Shown here piece by piece: positions 23,280 to 35,046 of a stretch of 64,000 nucleotides of DNA. Position 1 is the stretch's first letter, and every line of letters starts with the position of its first letter. A model generated the notes under the pieces. That model was not told the DNA's origin and did not search any database. It was given only the letters and a program-made list of their open reading frames with translations. A program made the translations under genes and the position numbers. Location: the NCBI RefSeq assembly GCF_026210795.1, contig NC_089429.1, positions 6,233,001 to 6,297,000 of the forward strand, in the 5' to 3' direction. Source of the DNA: Rhizophagus irregularis (taxonomy: Eukaryota; Glomeromycota; Glomeromycetes; Glomerales; Glomeraceae).

Positions 23280-23560
23280 TTAAAATTCGTTAAAAAATAA
23301 AGAAAAAAAACATTAGTAATGTTTCTAAAACAAAAATAAATTAAAGAAATACCTTCATTTCACCCAATTTCAAAGTTTAAGAGGCTGTTCATAAAAAAGG
23401 AACGTTCAGTTAGTACGTTAGTAACGTTCCTAAAACAAAAATAAAATGTAAAAAATAAAAAGAAATACCTCTATTTCGCTCATTAAGGTTCAAGAGGCTG
23501 TTCCTGAAAAAGGAACGTTAACAATGTTCCTAAAACGAAAAATAATAATAATAAAAAAGA
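23280..23560 (-). repeat. Spliced-repeat array 3a with paired palindromes
   Basis: Near-repeats of about 110 bp share AAGAGGCTGTTC followed by an inverted-arm motif. The arms are AAACATTA/TAATGTTT (23308-23324), GGAACGTT/AACGTTCC (23399-23430) and GGAACGTT with AATGTTCC (23512-23530). Although the base sequence differs between copies, the arms remain mostly complementary within each. It lies just 3' of the pseudophosphatase gene, on the opposite strand. Confidence 0.55.
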
Positions 23561-24779
23561 ACAATGTGCGTCAGACAATCATTTGACATTTCGGCGTATC
23601 CTATTCAAGTTCATGTAAGTTGCATGGTTACGCATAAAAAATTTCCTGATGTTCATCGACGAAGGAAGGGTTTTTTTCAAAATTTATTAAATGAAATCGA
23701 ATATAATTTAAGTCGGTGGATTAGGTTTTTTTTATAATAGATATTAAATTTTCCTAATTTTAATGAGAGGAAATAGATACGGAGAAAGATTTTATATTAA
23801 CATTTTTATTAAGATAGAGGGGAAGTGTTTTTTTTTTTTCATGATTAACATTTCTCATGATTAATATTGAATTTTCTTTCATGAATTTAAATGTATGTCT
23901 GGAGGGAAGTATAGAAGAGGGTTTTCTTCTTAGGATTAGTATTGAAGAGTTGGGTAATCACCAATTTATATTGATCAAATGAGCACGTTTTGTCTATTTC
24001 TTCGGATGATGTTACAGACACCGAAATTGAAAAAATAACGATGAAACAAGAAGATATTTAAAGACTAGCGTAAAAGATGTTTTGGAAGGACGTTTATTAT
24101 GTAAGAATATCTTACAATATATTTAGGGAGTTTGGCTTAATACAAAGCAGCATCAATGTGAATCTATAGAAAAATAATGTTCCGTTCCGTTTCCAATTAT
24201 TTGCTAGGTACAAAAGAATGATCCTCTCGTAAGGTAATATACAGTATTTATATATGAACATGTATTCTTAAAATATTTTAAAAATAATAAAAAAGGACTA
24301 CTAGAAATTAATTAGATTTATCATAAATCAAATTTTATACGATTAGAATTATATATGAAAAGACGTGATCCGCTACTTTTTGATAATAAATTTTTTACCG
24401 ACTTAAATAATTAATGCATCGCGTGAAACTTTTTAAGATACATATTATGTTAAAATATAATTGAAATTTCATAAAATTTATTTATACGATAAATAAGAAA
24501 ACCGGATTAAATATACATGATAGAATTGCTATCATTCTCAGTTAAACGAGAAAATCTATACATGAAAATTTTTAATGCTATACTGCTATACTTTATAAAT
24601 TTAGAAATTGCTAGATAACTTGATAGACTTTGATGTTCAATAAAAAAAATTTTTAAAATTAAAAAAATTTTCCTAATCACTTTTATTATTTATTTAAGTA
24701 AAACAAATCAAAATTCAAAAATAATCTATATAATAAAAGCTTAAAATAGAAACATGGGTGTTAAAATTTCGATTAACCT
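23561..24779. other. AT-rich region without a recognised gene
   Basis: Only short frames are seen, with no recognisable domain or element ends. Confidence 0.4.
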
Positions 24780-25420
24780 CGTAATTTACCATCTAATAAT
24801 CCTGGAAGACATATTGAACGCACCTGTTTTCTACAAAAAGGAAAAAAATGAAACGTTAAAATGTTTCTTTAAGTAAATTCCAATCAAATCTTCTATTGCA
24901 ACATCCAAGTCCTCCAAACAATGTTGCTCTTAACCTGCACCTTTCAAAACGTTCAGGTAGGAGTATCTAGGGTTAAAGAAACGTTAGTAAAGGTCCTACT
25001 AACGTCCCCTAACTCCCAATTCCCAACGCCTATCTTTCATTCAGAATCCAAGGCCAAATCTTCGTTCAGACGTTCAAGTAGGTACAGTACCCACAAAAAA
25101 AAAGACAAAAGAAATGCTTATAAAGTTTATTAACATTCCCTAAATCACCACTCCCTAATTCCTACCTTCCATTGAAACCGATCTCAAGTTCTGAAGTCAA
25201 ATATCCAAGGCGTCCAGTAGGTACCTACAAAATAAAAAGAAATCAAAAGGAACATTAGTAAAATTGCATTAATGTTCCTTAAATCCTGCTTCTCCAAGTC
25301 TACTTTTTAACTAGAAAACTTCGAAGTTAGATGAACTTACTAATTTCATTCGTCTTATACTTCGAAATTGGTATGGCTGGAAACGCTCAGATAGTACTTA
25401 AAACTTTTCTTTGAAAAAAA
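24780..25420 (-). repeat. Spliced-repeat array 3b
   Basis: Minus-strand 3' splice sites occur at CTACAAAAAGG (about 24833), CCCACAAAAAAAAAG (about 25091) and CTACAAAATAAAAAG (about 25224). Palindromes are at 24850-24867, 24978-25007 and 25249-25278. The last has arms GGAACATTA/TAATGTTCC, differing from the usual GAAACGTTA/TAACGTTTC by two paired changes. The intervening exon-like pieces carry CTGGACGCC and CTTGAACGTCTGAACG (minus strand), related to the exon words of arrays 4 and 5. The 70-codon frame at 24921-25133 crosses these units and is not a gene. Confidence 0.6.
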
Positions 25421-25620
25421 AAAATAAAAAAAAAATTTTTTTTTACAATTTTTTTTATTTTTTTTTAATAAAAAATAAAAAATAAAAATAATAAATAAAA
25501 CAATAACAATTTTTTTTTAATAATAATAAAAATAAAATAAAAATAAAAAAATAAAACAATTTTTTTTAATAAAAATAAAAAATAAAAAAATTTTTTTTTT
25601 CACCTTTTCTTTAAAAAAAA
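25405..25620. repeat. A/T low-complexity tract
   Basis: About 200 bp consist almost only of A and T runs (AAAAATAAAA and TTTTTTT blocks). This is simple-sequence DNA at the upstream edge of array 3b. Confidence 0.8.
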
Positions 25621-28137
25621 TGATCGATAAAATTTATCAATCTCAATGGGGATCAAGTTTTTATATCCACCGTAGTATAAAATGCATTACTATACTATAC
25701 AACATCGGAGGTTATAATTATAACTATATTATCTATAATTTTCGAGGTAATGTTAAAAACTTATGGAGAAATATTAGATCTACATTCTGCAACAGTAGAG
25801 TTTAATTGCTGGAGGTTGGAATAGGGACTGCAAATGGTGTAACTCATTAGATGTACTTGAAGAATTAATATCACCTACTGTTTCTTTAGGATAGAAAGAT
25901 AAATGCTTATATAAATATACAGTATATATATATATATATTAATAAAATAAATTAAGATGATATATATATTTAAGAAAAGACGAGCCACCTACTTAGATTA
26001 TGTATCAAGCAATTACTCGGGAAGCGGTAAGATCTTTAAAATTTGCGAGGAGGTACAAGATATGGCAAAAAGAAAACCAAACCGAATTGATCCTAAATAT
26101 TTCACAAATTATTAAAAAGAATTTAATGTCGACATGTACCGTACGAATGCAATTACTCATGAATAATAATCAGACACGTACTTAAACATCCAACTTATTC
26201 ATCACGTTCAACTTCGATCTATCCGAACTACTCATCCAATAAGTATTATTCTGCATCGACACAACTGCCAGTCCAGTCCGAAGCCACCCTTATCACAACA
26301 GATCATATCATCGATTTCAACCATCAAGATAAGTATTTCTTTCTCATTTGCATGCTCTTTCTTTACTTGAAGCTTTATCGTTGGAAAAAACCAGTAATCG
26401 ACTTATTTTTGTTGCTACTTTGATAAATGGACTCCAATTATTTTGTTGCTTTAGTATCACTAGCATTAAGCTCATCCACTTGTGCCCTTGAGTATTTGTA
26501 ATAAGATGAACAGAAGATATTATTTTAATTCTGGAGTAATTGATCGTGGATTTTAATACCCTTTTGCTCACGTCTCGTTTTCTTGAAAGACGAAAGTTAT
26601 TCTGATTTAAATCGTCGTCGTCATTAATCTCCGTTTTTGAAAGTTTTTGGTAAAACTTGGAATTTCTTCGAGATGATGTTTAATCGTCAATTATCTTATG
26701 ATCATCATCAGCTGCTAGTCCATGTTCACACATCGTACGATATAAATCTAATTATATTCCCGTTATCGCCACTTGTCCAATATATTGTTTCATTATAATG
26801 ATCCCAGTTCATCAGCACTATTAATATAATATAACAAGATTTTCATTACTAAGTGCTTCTAACCGCAAGTAATAACGATAAATGTTTTTAAACCCTATAA
26901 AATCTGTGTCATATATTATTATACAATTTGGTGTACTTGAAGTTAAACTCTTTTGTTTTTATATAATCTATTTATTGTTACCATTGATCTTTTTCTTTAA
27001 AAAATGATGCCTAACAATTAATATTTTTTTTTAGGATAACGACATTGCAGTTATCTGTTTTTCTGTTGAACGCTTCCATTTCATTGTTATCCTGCTTATT
27101 ATCATTTCTAAACCAAAATATTATTATATATTACCCATTTCATCATTAGTTTTAGTAATTAATTGTTTTTTATATATAAGTCCTCATTATTATTATTAAT
27201 TTTGTACTTTTTAATATTGATAAATAATGAGAGTCAATTTTCAAAAGTTCGTAAATTACAAACGATTATATATCTAAGAACATTTTTGTTTATTTAACTT
27301 GTGATGTTTAGTCAAAATAGGATTGGCAAAATCTCCATAGATTTAGATTAGTGGATAATCTAAATTCCAAATGAATATTGTCGCTTACAGTGTATTACAT
27401 TACATATGCAAGGACTTCTAAAATAGAATCTGTCATGCAAAAACAAGTTTCAAATTTGGAAATTTGGAGCTTGCTAATCGAAATCTGTTGTACAGAATTT
27501 TTTATTGGTATATATTTACTGTATATCATCTTTAGCCGCTAGTTCTTTTGTAATAATTTTAACTAATGTAATTTCTTTTTTAGATATGTTGTTTATGAAA
27601 TTTGAGCCAGAATGCATAATATTTGGAGAATATGCAAATTTTTTTCTTCAAACTAAAACACTTAGGTGGCGTAACTGGTAAAGTGGCAATAAGAATTCTT
27701 AATACTCTATAGGGACGTTATGCGTTAGTTTTCTGCGATGGATATGATATGTTTGTACTGAAGAAAATACTTTTCTTCTAATTAATTAATAGACAAATTT
27801 TGAGCTAATCCTATTTGTTAATTTTAGTTTCTCCAATAATGATTCTTTAAGAGTTAATGATAACGATGTACTTTTACCGTCAATTGTTGAGAAAGATATT
27901 TGGACAAATTTCTGCAATTTAATATGTGGGTGACTCTTTTTTACGTAAAAAGATCTGTATATCTTTTCTTATTTTCTTGTAAATTCACAAAATAATATTT
28001 ACGTACAATAACAACAAAAAAAAATTCATTCATGTGATCAAGTTTAACGAAATATAAAATATATTATATACATAAATAAAATTTTAATCATTCACTATAA
28101 TTTTGGAAATATACTCATTAAAAAAAAAAATATACCA
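25621..28137. other. Region without a confidently recognised gene
   Basis: Frames at 25620-25805, 26000-26185 and 26344-26571 show no family motif. The segment 26190-26330 is Ser/Tyr/Thr-rich in one frame. A possible exon at 27832-27937 (NNDSLRVNDNDVLLPSIVEK with IWTNFCNLICG), between TTTTAG and GTGACT, could belong with a second candidate exon after TTACAG at 28459 (FIEFYKSGTIKINFPDAI). If real, these are parts of an unidentified spliced gene. Confidence 0.25.
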
Positions 28138-28383
28138 GTTGGCCACTGCATATAGTATCCCCCAAAAATAGTACCCCATTATTAAGACCTGGGTATTATT
28201 CACCACCCATGCTACCTAGTTCTTGAATAATACCCGGGGTATAACCTTTAATAAATTATCACTTTTCATATAATTTATATCCAAATATAGTACCCGGTTC
28301 CTCACGAAGTACCCGCGGGTGCTATTCAATTTAAAATATCGAGTTCTTGAATAAGACCTTGGGTACTATATGCAGTGACCAAC
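28138..28383. mobile_element. Inverted-repeat MITE, GTTGGYCACTGCATATAGTA ends
   Basis: The left end GTTGGCCACTGCATATAGTA is repeated inverted at the right end with one change. Subterminal CCCC/GGGG words (GTACCCC, ACCCGGG) recur in both orientations. The outer flanks (ATATACC and GGTAT) are also complementary, so the true termini may be a few bases further out, and no clear target duplication is visible. A degenerate relative is at 47120-47185. Confidence 0.6.
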
Positions 28384-30747
28384 GGTATTTTTTTTAAATC
28401 ATGTGAACAGTATCATATTTATCGCGTGACCAATTAATATTGTTTCTTATTGTTACAGAAAAATTTTTTTTTGGAAATGACTTTATTGAATTTTATAAAT
28501 CTGGAACAATCAAAATAAATTTCCCAGATGCTATTATATTTTTTTTTGTACTAAACTCTATTTAGAATTTCTTTTATTTAAAATCCTGTTTCCCAGACCA
28601 AATTATTTATTATTTTTTTTTTTATCTTTTAAATCATTATTAAAACATTACGCACTATAAGCCCTCTTTCCTGGTTTCTACTTTTTTTCACGAGGAATTT
28701 TCTAAAAAAATTTTTTTTATTGAATAATGAAACAATATTATCGGTTTCTTCTAAAATGGATTCATTTTTATTATCGGATCTAATTATCCAAAAAAAGAAA
28801 ATCCTACCGAATGCACGGGTGACAGGCGGATCTAAATTCCGAATTCCGAATTGTTCCTTGTTTTTTTTATAGTCACTAGTCACCCGAAAAAACTTAGTCA
28901 TTAAAATTCGTTAATTAATTCAATGACGAGGAATTTATTGATATATTTTTTATCATTGTATTAATAACTGATAGCGTTAATTAACAATTAAATTGCAATT
29001 GACTTGAGGAAGAATAAAGCCTTTATTTTTTTTGTTTTTATCAAAATTCCGCGATTCAAACGCATAAATGATTCATTAAGATAAAATTTCGAAAATAAAA
29101 AACGTCGATATAGCGCATAACTTTATTATATTAAATATTCTTTCGAATAAAGAATAAATAAAAAAATATGTAAAAAATATATTTTACATTTATTAACATT
29201 AACAAAGAAAATATTCGTTCGAATAAAGAATCGTAAAAATCGATAATTTAAAATACTTGATTTTCGAATTGAGTATGCCGTAACGCCGGGTAGTCGTATT
29301 TCGACACCGTTTTAACATTTTTAACTTTAATATTTATCTTTCTCATTTTATTATAGATTGCTGGTAAAGAAATGCGAGACTAAAATAAGAATTTCGATAT
29401 CATAATTATTACGATCATATTAAATCAATACTTACCCCAAGTCTTGGTATTAAAGCGAATAAAGGAATATCACAAATTTATCCAAATATTCCTTTAATAC
29501 TATCCATTATCTTTGTATAATATTATGCGCTTTAAATCGCATAAATTATTCAAAGAATTTTAGGGCTATCCGTAAATAAAAAAATATTTATTTAGATACT
29601 ATAAAAATCTTGATAAATTATTAACATTATTATTTATTGTTTGCTTTACCTGTGGATTAGGATCTTTAATCGTTAATACACGACGCTGAAATGAAGGAAT
29701 GTAGACGTCTAATATATTTAAGATCCAAGTCCCAGAATAATGATGGTGGACGGAGTAGCTCTATATATATTAAAAAAAAAAAAACTCTGTATGCTGATGT
29801 GACAATCAAGTGTATACGTTATAACTGTATATATTATCTTGTTCATGTAAGGTTATCTAGGCTTTATCAATACAATCGTATTTATTTACACAGTATATAG
29901 TAACAAGATTATATATTGTTACATATGTATTATATAATTTATATTATACATTTTTTTATAAAATGAAATTTTCAACTACGTACAATACATAAACATGTCT
30001 AACGTTCTCAATTAAATGAATTGTTCTTGTTTTTGTTATATAATATCTCAAGTTCGAATGGATTAAATTAAAATCCAAGTTCCAAGTTATCGGAATAAAT
30101 AAAACGAAAAAGCAAAAAAAAAAAAACGAAAAGAACGTCCTCTGGCAAGTCACAAAAGTCCTCTGGAATGTCACAAATGCACAACATTTTTTCGCCCGAC
30201 ATAATTTTAATCACATTTATTAGTTTGCACTATAAAAAAACGCCATCCTACCTTAGAAATTAAAGTTTTTATATAGTATAATTAATTATTAGACGCGAAT
30301 TAACTTTTTTTGATCATTAATTTTCTTATCATGTGCAAAGATCATATGTAAAAAGTTCTTATCAATAAAATTATTAATTAAAGTTTTTGCTCTGATACGT
30401 TCTTTCCTTTATCAATCTAGAAAAAATGAGTTTTGATAGAAAGGAGAAAGAGAACTCACAGCGGAAAACCCAAAATAAGTTAATTCATTGAGAAAAAATT
30501 TTCATTTAAACAATCAAAAGTAGATTATATCAGTTTCATACATACTCATCAATTAGCAAGAGATAATCTGATATGTACAATACAAAGATATCATATAAAA
30601 TTATTAAAAGGGGAAGACGGCAACGACGGAAATACCAAATTAAGTTAATTTATTGAGAAAATAATAATGAATTTGTAGGAATAAGTTTCCCGATAAGTAA
30701 AGTTATTACTATTAAAGAGATTAATCTGAATGTAACCCGAATTTGAT
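28384..30747. other. AT-rich region without a recognised gene
   Basis: Frames at 28629-28901, 29691-29900 and 29956-30174 lack recognisable domains. Notable small features are CGGGTGAC/GTCACCCG inverted words (28818 and 28877), TTCTTTCGAATAAAGAA palindromic words (29148 and 29213), and a direct repeat of AAGTTAATTYATTGAGAAAA (30476 and 30645). Confidence 0.4.
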
Positions 30748-30824
30748 GGAAGGGTAAAATATCGGTCAATACGAGACTGCATCTAATCCATTGTCCCACT
30801 ATTGACTGTTTATGTTACCCTCCC
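30748..30824. repeat. Small fold-back (hairpin) element
   Basis: GGAAGGGTAAAATATCGGTC on the left pairs with GACTGTTTATGTTACCCTCC on the right, separated by about 30 bp. It may be a tiny MITE remnant. No target duplication was seen. Confidence 0.4.
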
Positions 30825-31610
30825 ATTTAATAACTGTATTATTATGCATGCCACTCAAGGTCATGTCTAATTTTAAGTTATTTTATAAATGTTTAGTTTT
30901 TTAAATAAATAACGTGTTGTAACCAATATTTTAATCCCACCTTCTAATAGGATATTTATGTTTTACTATATGATGAATTATTCAGCATATTTTATTTTTA
31001 ATTTACCTACCATGTTGAACTACCGACAAAACATGGTAAATCATAAGAAGAAAAGAAAATATTATAACTTTTTTTTTAAAAAAAATGAATACATTTTTTT
31101 ATTTGATTAATATTTTAATACTATCTTTAAACTTAAAAATTCTTTGGTGATAAATATTCCACTTATAAACTCATTGTATCTAAAAATACATCTCTTGATC
31201 GATTGGTTTTGGGTAATAAATTTTCGTATCAACGTTTCGATTCTAACGGGTTGCGATCCCTTTCTTTCGTCGATCAATATATAAGGTATCTTCAAATATA
31301 AAATTGCGCTTTGCGCCTATATAATTTTAATTTTTAGAATCTCGCATTTTTTTAACGTACCCATATTCACTAATCACAAAATTCTTCTTTTACAGTATTA
31401 GATTGAACTTTTGAAGATATATTAGAAAATCTTTACAAACATCATTTGAAATAAGTAATTCAATGAGAATAAGTGCCATGATTTATTTATTTAATACATG
31501 GTTGAACCAAAAGAGTGATATTTTAGAATTATTAGAATATCAATTTTTTCTAAATCATTTTATTTTTATAATTTTTTTATTATTATCGTATTATTATTCA
31601 GAATTCTGTA
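30825..31610. other. No gene recognised
   Basis: AT-rich sequence. The 62- and 65-codon frames here have no recognisable domain. Confidence 0.4.
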
Positions 31611-31612
31611 TA

Positions 31613-31796
31613 CAGTCAGAACTCGATATACCGATATTCGATATACCGATACATTATTAAAAACTTGATATACCGATAAAATTTTACATTCCCACTATAT
31701 GTGAGGACATATAAATATCGGTATAATTTGATATAACGATATTTTTTAAATTTTTTCTTATGAGTCCCGACATATCGTTATATAAAGGTTTGACTG
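31613..31796. mobile_element. pogo/Tc1-mariner-like MITE, 184 bp
   Basis: The element begins CAGTCAGAACTCGATATA and ends with the inverted TATAAAGGTTTGACTG. It is flanked by TA on both sides (31611-31612 and 31797-31798). TA duplications with CAGTCRAAMCT-like ends and internal CGATATAACGATA words are typical of pogo-type MITEs. No transposase is present. A second, shorter relative is at 39326-39411. Confidence 0.75.
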
Positions 31797-32967
31797 TACG
31801 TTATAATTACTTGATGATTATGATTACAGGACAATTACTGGACAATTACTGAATGATTATGATTATAGGACGATTCCAGGACAATTACCGGACAAAATTG
31901 TCTTTTTTATTAGATGACCTGCAGGGGGTAGCACAATTTTGAAAAGCGCAATAATAAAATTATATATAAAAGTTTTTAAAAAATCAGGAGCCAACGATCG
32001 ATAGGTGTTCATCACCATGAAAATGAATTCGTTGACGGATACCTTTTGATTTTTTTCTATCAATATAATCCCTCGGTTCACGTTCAATTACAGGTGTATT
32101 TTCGAAGAAAAAATTATATCGATTCTGAATAATGTTTTTATTTTTTGTTCTTATTTCTCGTCAACTATTTTGCGCATGCTACTGCAGTTCTTTTTATTCA
32201 ATGTTGTATTCTGGCTTTTCACCATTCGGAGAATGCAAAATCATTCACATATTGTTCATATACAGTAGGTTGGAATAAGGTAATTCTTGGAATATTTTGG
32301 CTCGCGAAAATATGTTTGTTTCATTGTAAAGTAACGCGACCGTAATGAAAAAAAATACGAAAATATTTATATTTAGGATTTAAATTTGATGTGAAAAGTT
32401 GCAAGTAGGCTTTTTTACTGTGTTTTAACCTTAACCGAAACTTGTAACACTATTGTGACATTTTTGCAAATGACGTTGTGTGCCAGGTTCGTGGCACAGC
32501 AAATTTTAAAAAAAACATCATTAAGGATTTTTTCTTTGACATGAAGTTTTTAAACTTATATAGTAGATGTAATTTCACCTGCTCTGCAAGTTTAATTAGG
32601 ATTCGGAAGAAGGTTACGAATGCCGATTTTGACTTTACATATAAATGATTGATTCTACCGTCTTTGTCGATCGTTTCCAAAAATGGATTTCGTGAAAGAA
32701 AAATTTTAAGTATCATTATTGACTTATTTAACAAAATTCGCCTAAGTAAACTTAAAAATTACATCTTTCTAGTAATTTTTGAAGTTAAAAAAATTCTCTC
32801 TGATTATCGTTGCGCCACAATTTGCTGGCTGCGCACGAACCTGTCAGGCTGTCACACAAAAAGGTGCTAAATTACTTATAATATGACTGACGCAGAAAAT
32901 TTACATCATATATGTGACGTCATTTAGGGCTAATTATGTTTTTAATATCGGGGAATATTTTAAATTG
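31797..32967. other. Region without a recognised gene
   Basis: Several 60-95-codon frames overlap on both strands (31863-32087, 32145-32345, 32450-32734, 32649-32870). None shows a family motif or convincing splice context. Confidence 0.35.
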
Positions 32968-33110
32968 CCGGAAATTAATTTCCGGTTAAATAAACAAGTA
33001 CTATAAAAATTCCGGAAATTAACTGGATTTTTTATATTACCATTATTAATATTCCGGCGGGATATAAAAGATAAACATTTACCGGGTTTATTATATCAGT
33101 CACGTGATAT
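32968..33110 (+). promoter_or_regulatory. Candidate promoter of array 4: palindrome, TATA-like box and CACGTG
   Basis: A perfect palindrome CCGGAAATTAATTTCCGG lies at about 32968-32985. A related TTCCGGAAATTAACTGG follows near 33010. A TATA-like GATATAAAAG is at about 33061-33070 and CACGTG at about 33102. All lie just upstream of the pyrimidine leader. The regulatory role is inferred from position. Confidence 0.35.
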
Positions 33111-33159
33111 AATACTAATAATCGATCTTTTTTTACTAAACTTTTTTTTTAATGAAACT

Positions 33160-33283
33160 TCCTCTCCCTTTTCTTTCGTTCCCCCCTTTCCCTCTTTTTT
33201 TCGTTCTTTCCTTCCTCTCTTTCGTTTCCCTCGCCTTTTCTTTCGTTTTCTCCTCTCTTCAACCTTCCCTTTCACCTAAATTA
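33160..33283 (+). promoter_or_regulatory. Pyrimidine-rich leader of array 4
   Basis: About 120 bp consist almost entirely of C and T (CCTCTCCCTTTTCTTTCG, TTTCGTTTCCCTCGCC). The tract ends about 140 bp before the first unit. The same kind of tract, in the matching orientation, precedes arrays 1, 2 and 5. Confidence 0.45.
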
Positions 33284-33426
33284 AACGCTTCAAAGTGAAA
33301 AAAATAAGTCTAATTTTTTTCAAGTTACGTTCTCGTTTCAGCGAATCTCTTGTGGAAATGTAAAATTTTTGGGTTTTCTAAGTAATTTTTTTTTCGTTTT
33401 TAGTACTAATCTTCCTTTTTTTATAG

Positions 33427-34565
33427 GGTTTGTCTTCGTTCCGGCCTTCAGACGCTCGGGAATTTTGGTTACTTTTTAGATGGCCAAAAAACGCGTTGAA
33501 ATTCGGTAAGAGGAGGGATTTTTTTTTTTCTATTTTTAAAAAAAAATTTTTGGGAAGAGGCGTATTTTTCATTGACAAAACGCTTATTAACGTTTCGGGG
33601 GTTTTTTTTAGATGGTTTTCTGGATCTCTTATCGGGATTCCGGTTAGACATTAATTTTTTTTTATTAATTTTTTATTTTTAACGAACTTTACTAAAAGTT
33701 TAGTTCCTTTTTCTTTTTTTAGGCGGATCTTTCAGGCCGGACGTTAGTAAACTTCTTTTTTTTAAATATTTTTATTTTAACGAAACTGTTACTAACGTTT
33801 CATTTTTTTCTTTTTGTAGACAGTCAATCCTTTGGAATATTTGGACGTGTGCGGATAGTTTTTGACTTCTGTAAATAATTCTTTCAACTAAACTTCTAAC
33901 GTTTCATAAGCTACCGCCTACCGGTCTTCGGACGCGTGGAAAACTCGGTAAGGGGTTTACTTTTGTTAATTCTTTTAATGAAACGATCGCTAACGTTTCG
34001 TTTATTTTCTTTTTAGACTTCGGAGCATTTGACGCGTAAGGTACGGGGAAATGGTGAGTTTCGCAACTAAAAAGTTAGTCTTTATATTTATTTTTATATT
34101 TATTTTTTTTTTAAAAAAAAAATAGAAACGTTTATTAACTTCTTATTTTTTACTTTTTCTGTAGATTTGAGTTCGAGATACTGTACCTTAAGTTCGGAAC
34201 GCCGATTTGGTATGTTTCTCGAAACTTCAATTTTTTAGTAATTTAATTAGAAACGTTTATTAACGTTTATATATATTATTTTTGTAGGGTTTCGGTCTTT
34301 GGTTGATGCGTGTTCCGATTCGTACGATTATACTTTCCTTTAAATTAAGACTTTCTTCTAAGAGTTAAATTATAATATTGTAGCCGCCTGTATAATATCT
34401 TTTTATACATGATTTTGATATTTTTGATTTAAAATAACTCAATTAATTAATTTTTTAAGGAAGGTGAAAAGGGTAAGTTTCGTGATGTTCGTTACGAAAC
34501 TTTCATTTTTTTTATAATCTTATTTAATTAAAAACGTTAACGTTTCTATATAATTTTTTTTGTAG
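33427..34565 (+). repeat. Spliced-repeat (introner-like) array 4, best-preserved copy
   Basis: At least eight exon/intron units run in tandem on the plus strand. Supported introns include 33506-33611, 33643-33722, 33743-33819, 33948-34016, 34054-34164, 34210-34287 and 34473-34565, with exons of 13-79 nt. Most introns hold an inverted motif just before the 3' tract: GAAACTGTTACTAACGTTTC (33782), GAAACGATCGCTAACGTTTC (33980) and GAAACGTTTATTAACGTTT (34250). The CTAAC in the right arm is a good fungal branch site. Several donors can fold: GTATGTTTC with CGAAAC, and GTAAGTTTCG with ACGAAACTT. Exons share words such as CCGGTCTTCGGACGCGTGG and do not make a convincing protein. The last unit splices into the carrier gene at 34566. 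Confidence 0.7.
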
Positions 34566-34578
34566 GTTAGCGAATTCA

Positions 34579-35046
34579 ATGATAAGCGCAGTCCTATTTA
34601 CAACATATATTACAGTTTTTTCACAATTTAATGGAACTTCTTCTTTTTTTGAATCGGATTATAATCATAGTTTACATTCACCACCACCATTTTCAATTGT
34701 ATTTACCTCTGGAGCTATTGTAGGAGCTGCGCAATCTCTAGTTGCCGCACCATTAGACTCTTTAAAAGTTAGATTTGAAGTAAATGATTTATTAGAGGGA
34801 AAGCACAAAAGCATGTTCGTTTTTGCTAAAACTACTTGGAAAGAATTGGGAGTTGCAAGTATTTATCGTGGAATTGGCTTAACGTTGGTAAAGGTTTGTG
34901 TTAATCAAATTAATTTTATTATTTATGTTTTTATGCTTTTTTTGATAATCTTAATTTTTAATTTATTGATTATATAGGATTCTTTATCTTGTGGATTGTT
35001 TTTTGGAATTTTTGAATTTGTCAAACAACAATGTTATAATGCATAA
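34579..35046 (+). CDS. Mitochondrial carrier family protein, truncated
   Basis: Exon 34579-34893, a GT..AG intron (34894-34977) and exon 34978-35046 encode 127 residues. Residues about 40-75 hold FTSGAIVGAAQSLVAAPLDS followed by LKVRFEVND, containing the carrier signature Px[DE]xx[KR] (PLDSLK). This is followed by YRGIGLTLVK-DSLSCGLFFGIFEFVK, the second helix of the repeat. Carriers have three such repeats in about 300 residues and shuttle metabolites across the inner mitochondrial membrane. Here only the last repeat and part of a preceding segment are present. The ATG follows a spliced-repeat intron and no upstream carrier exons were found, so it is either a 5'-truncated copy or a captured gene end. 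Its own intron lacks the array palindrome, indicating a different origin from the surrounding introns. Substrate is not predictable. Confidence 0.7.

Noticed and set aside
23280-23560. Regularly spaced palindromes resembling a CRISPR array
   Set aside because: Repeats are not identical, spacing varies, the intervening segments are related to one another, and the setting is eukaryotic with splice sites. They are better explained as intron units.
24921-25133. 70-codon plus-strand frame as a gene
   Set aside because: It crosses spliced-repeat units oriented on the other strand and includes their palindromes.
28629-28901. 90-codon minus-strand frame
   Set aside because: It is rich in F/K/N from poly-T DNA, with no domain, conserved motif or splice context.
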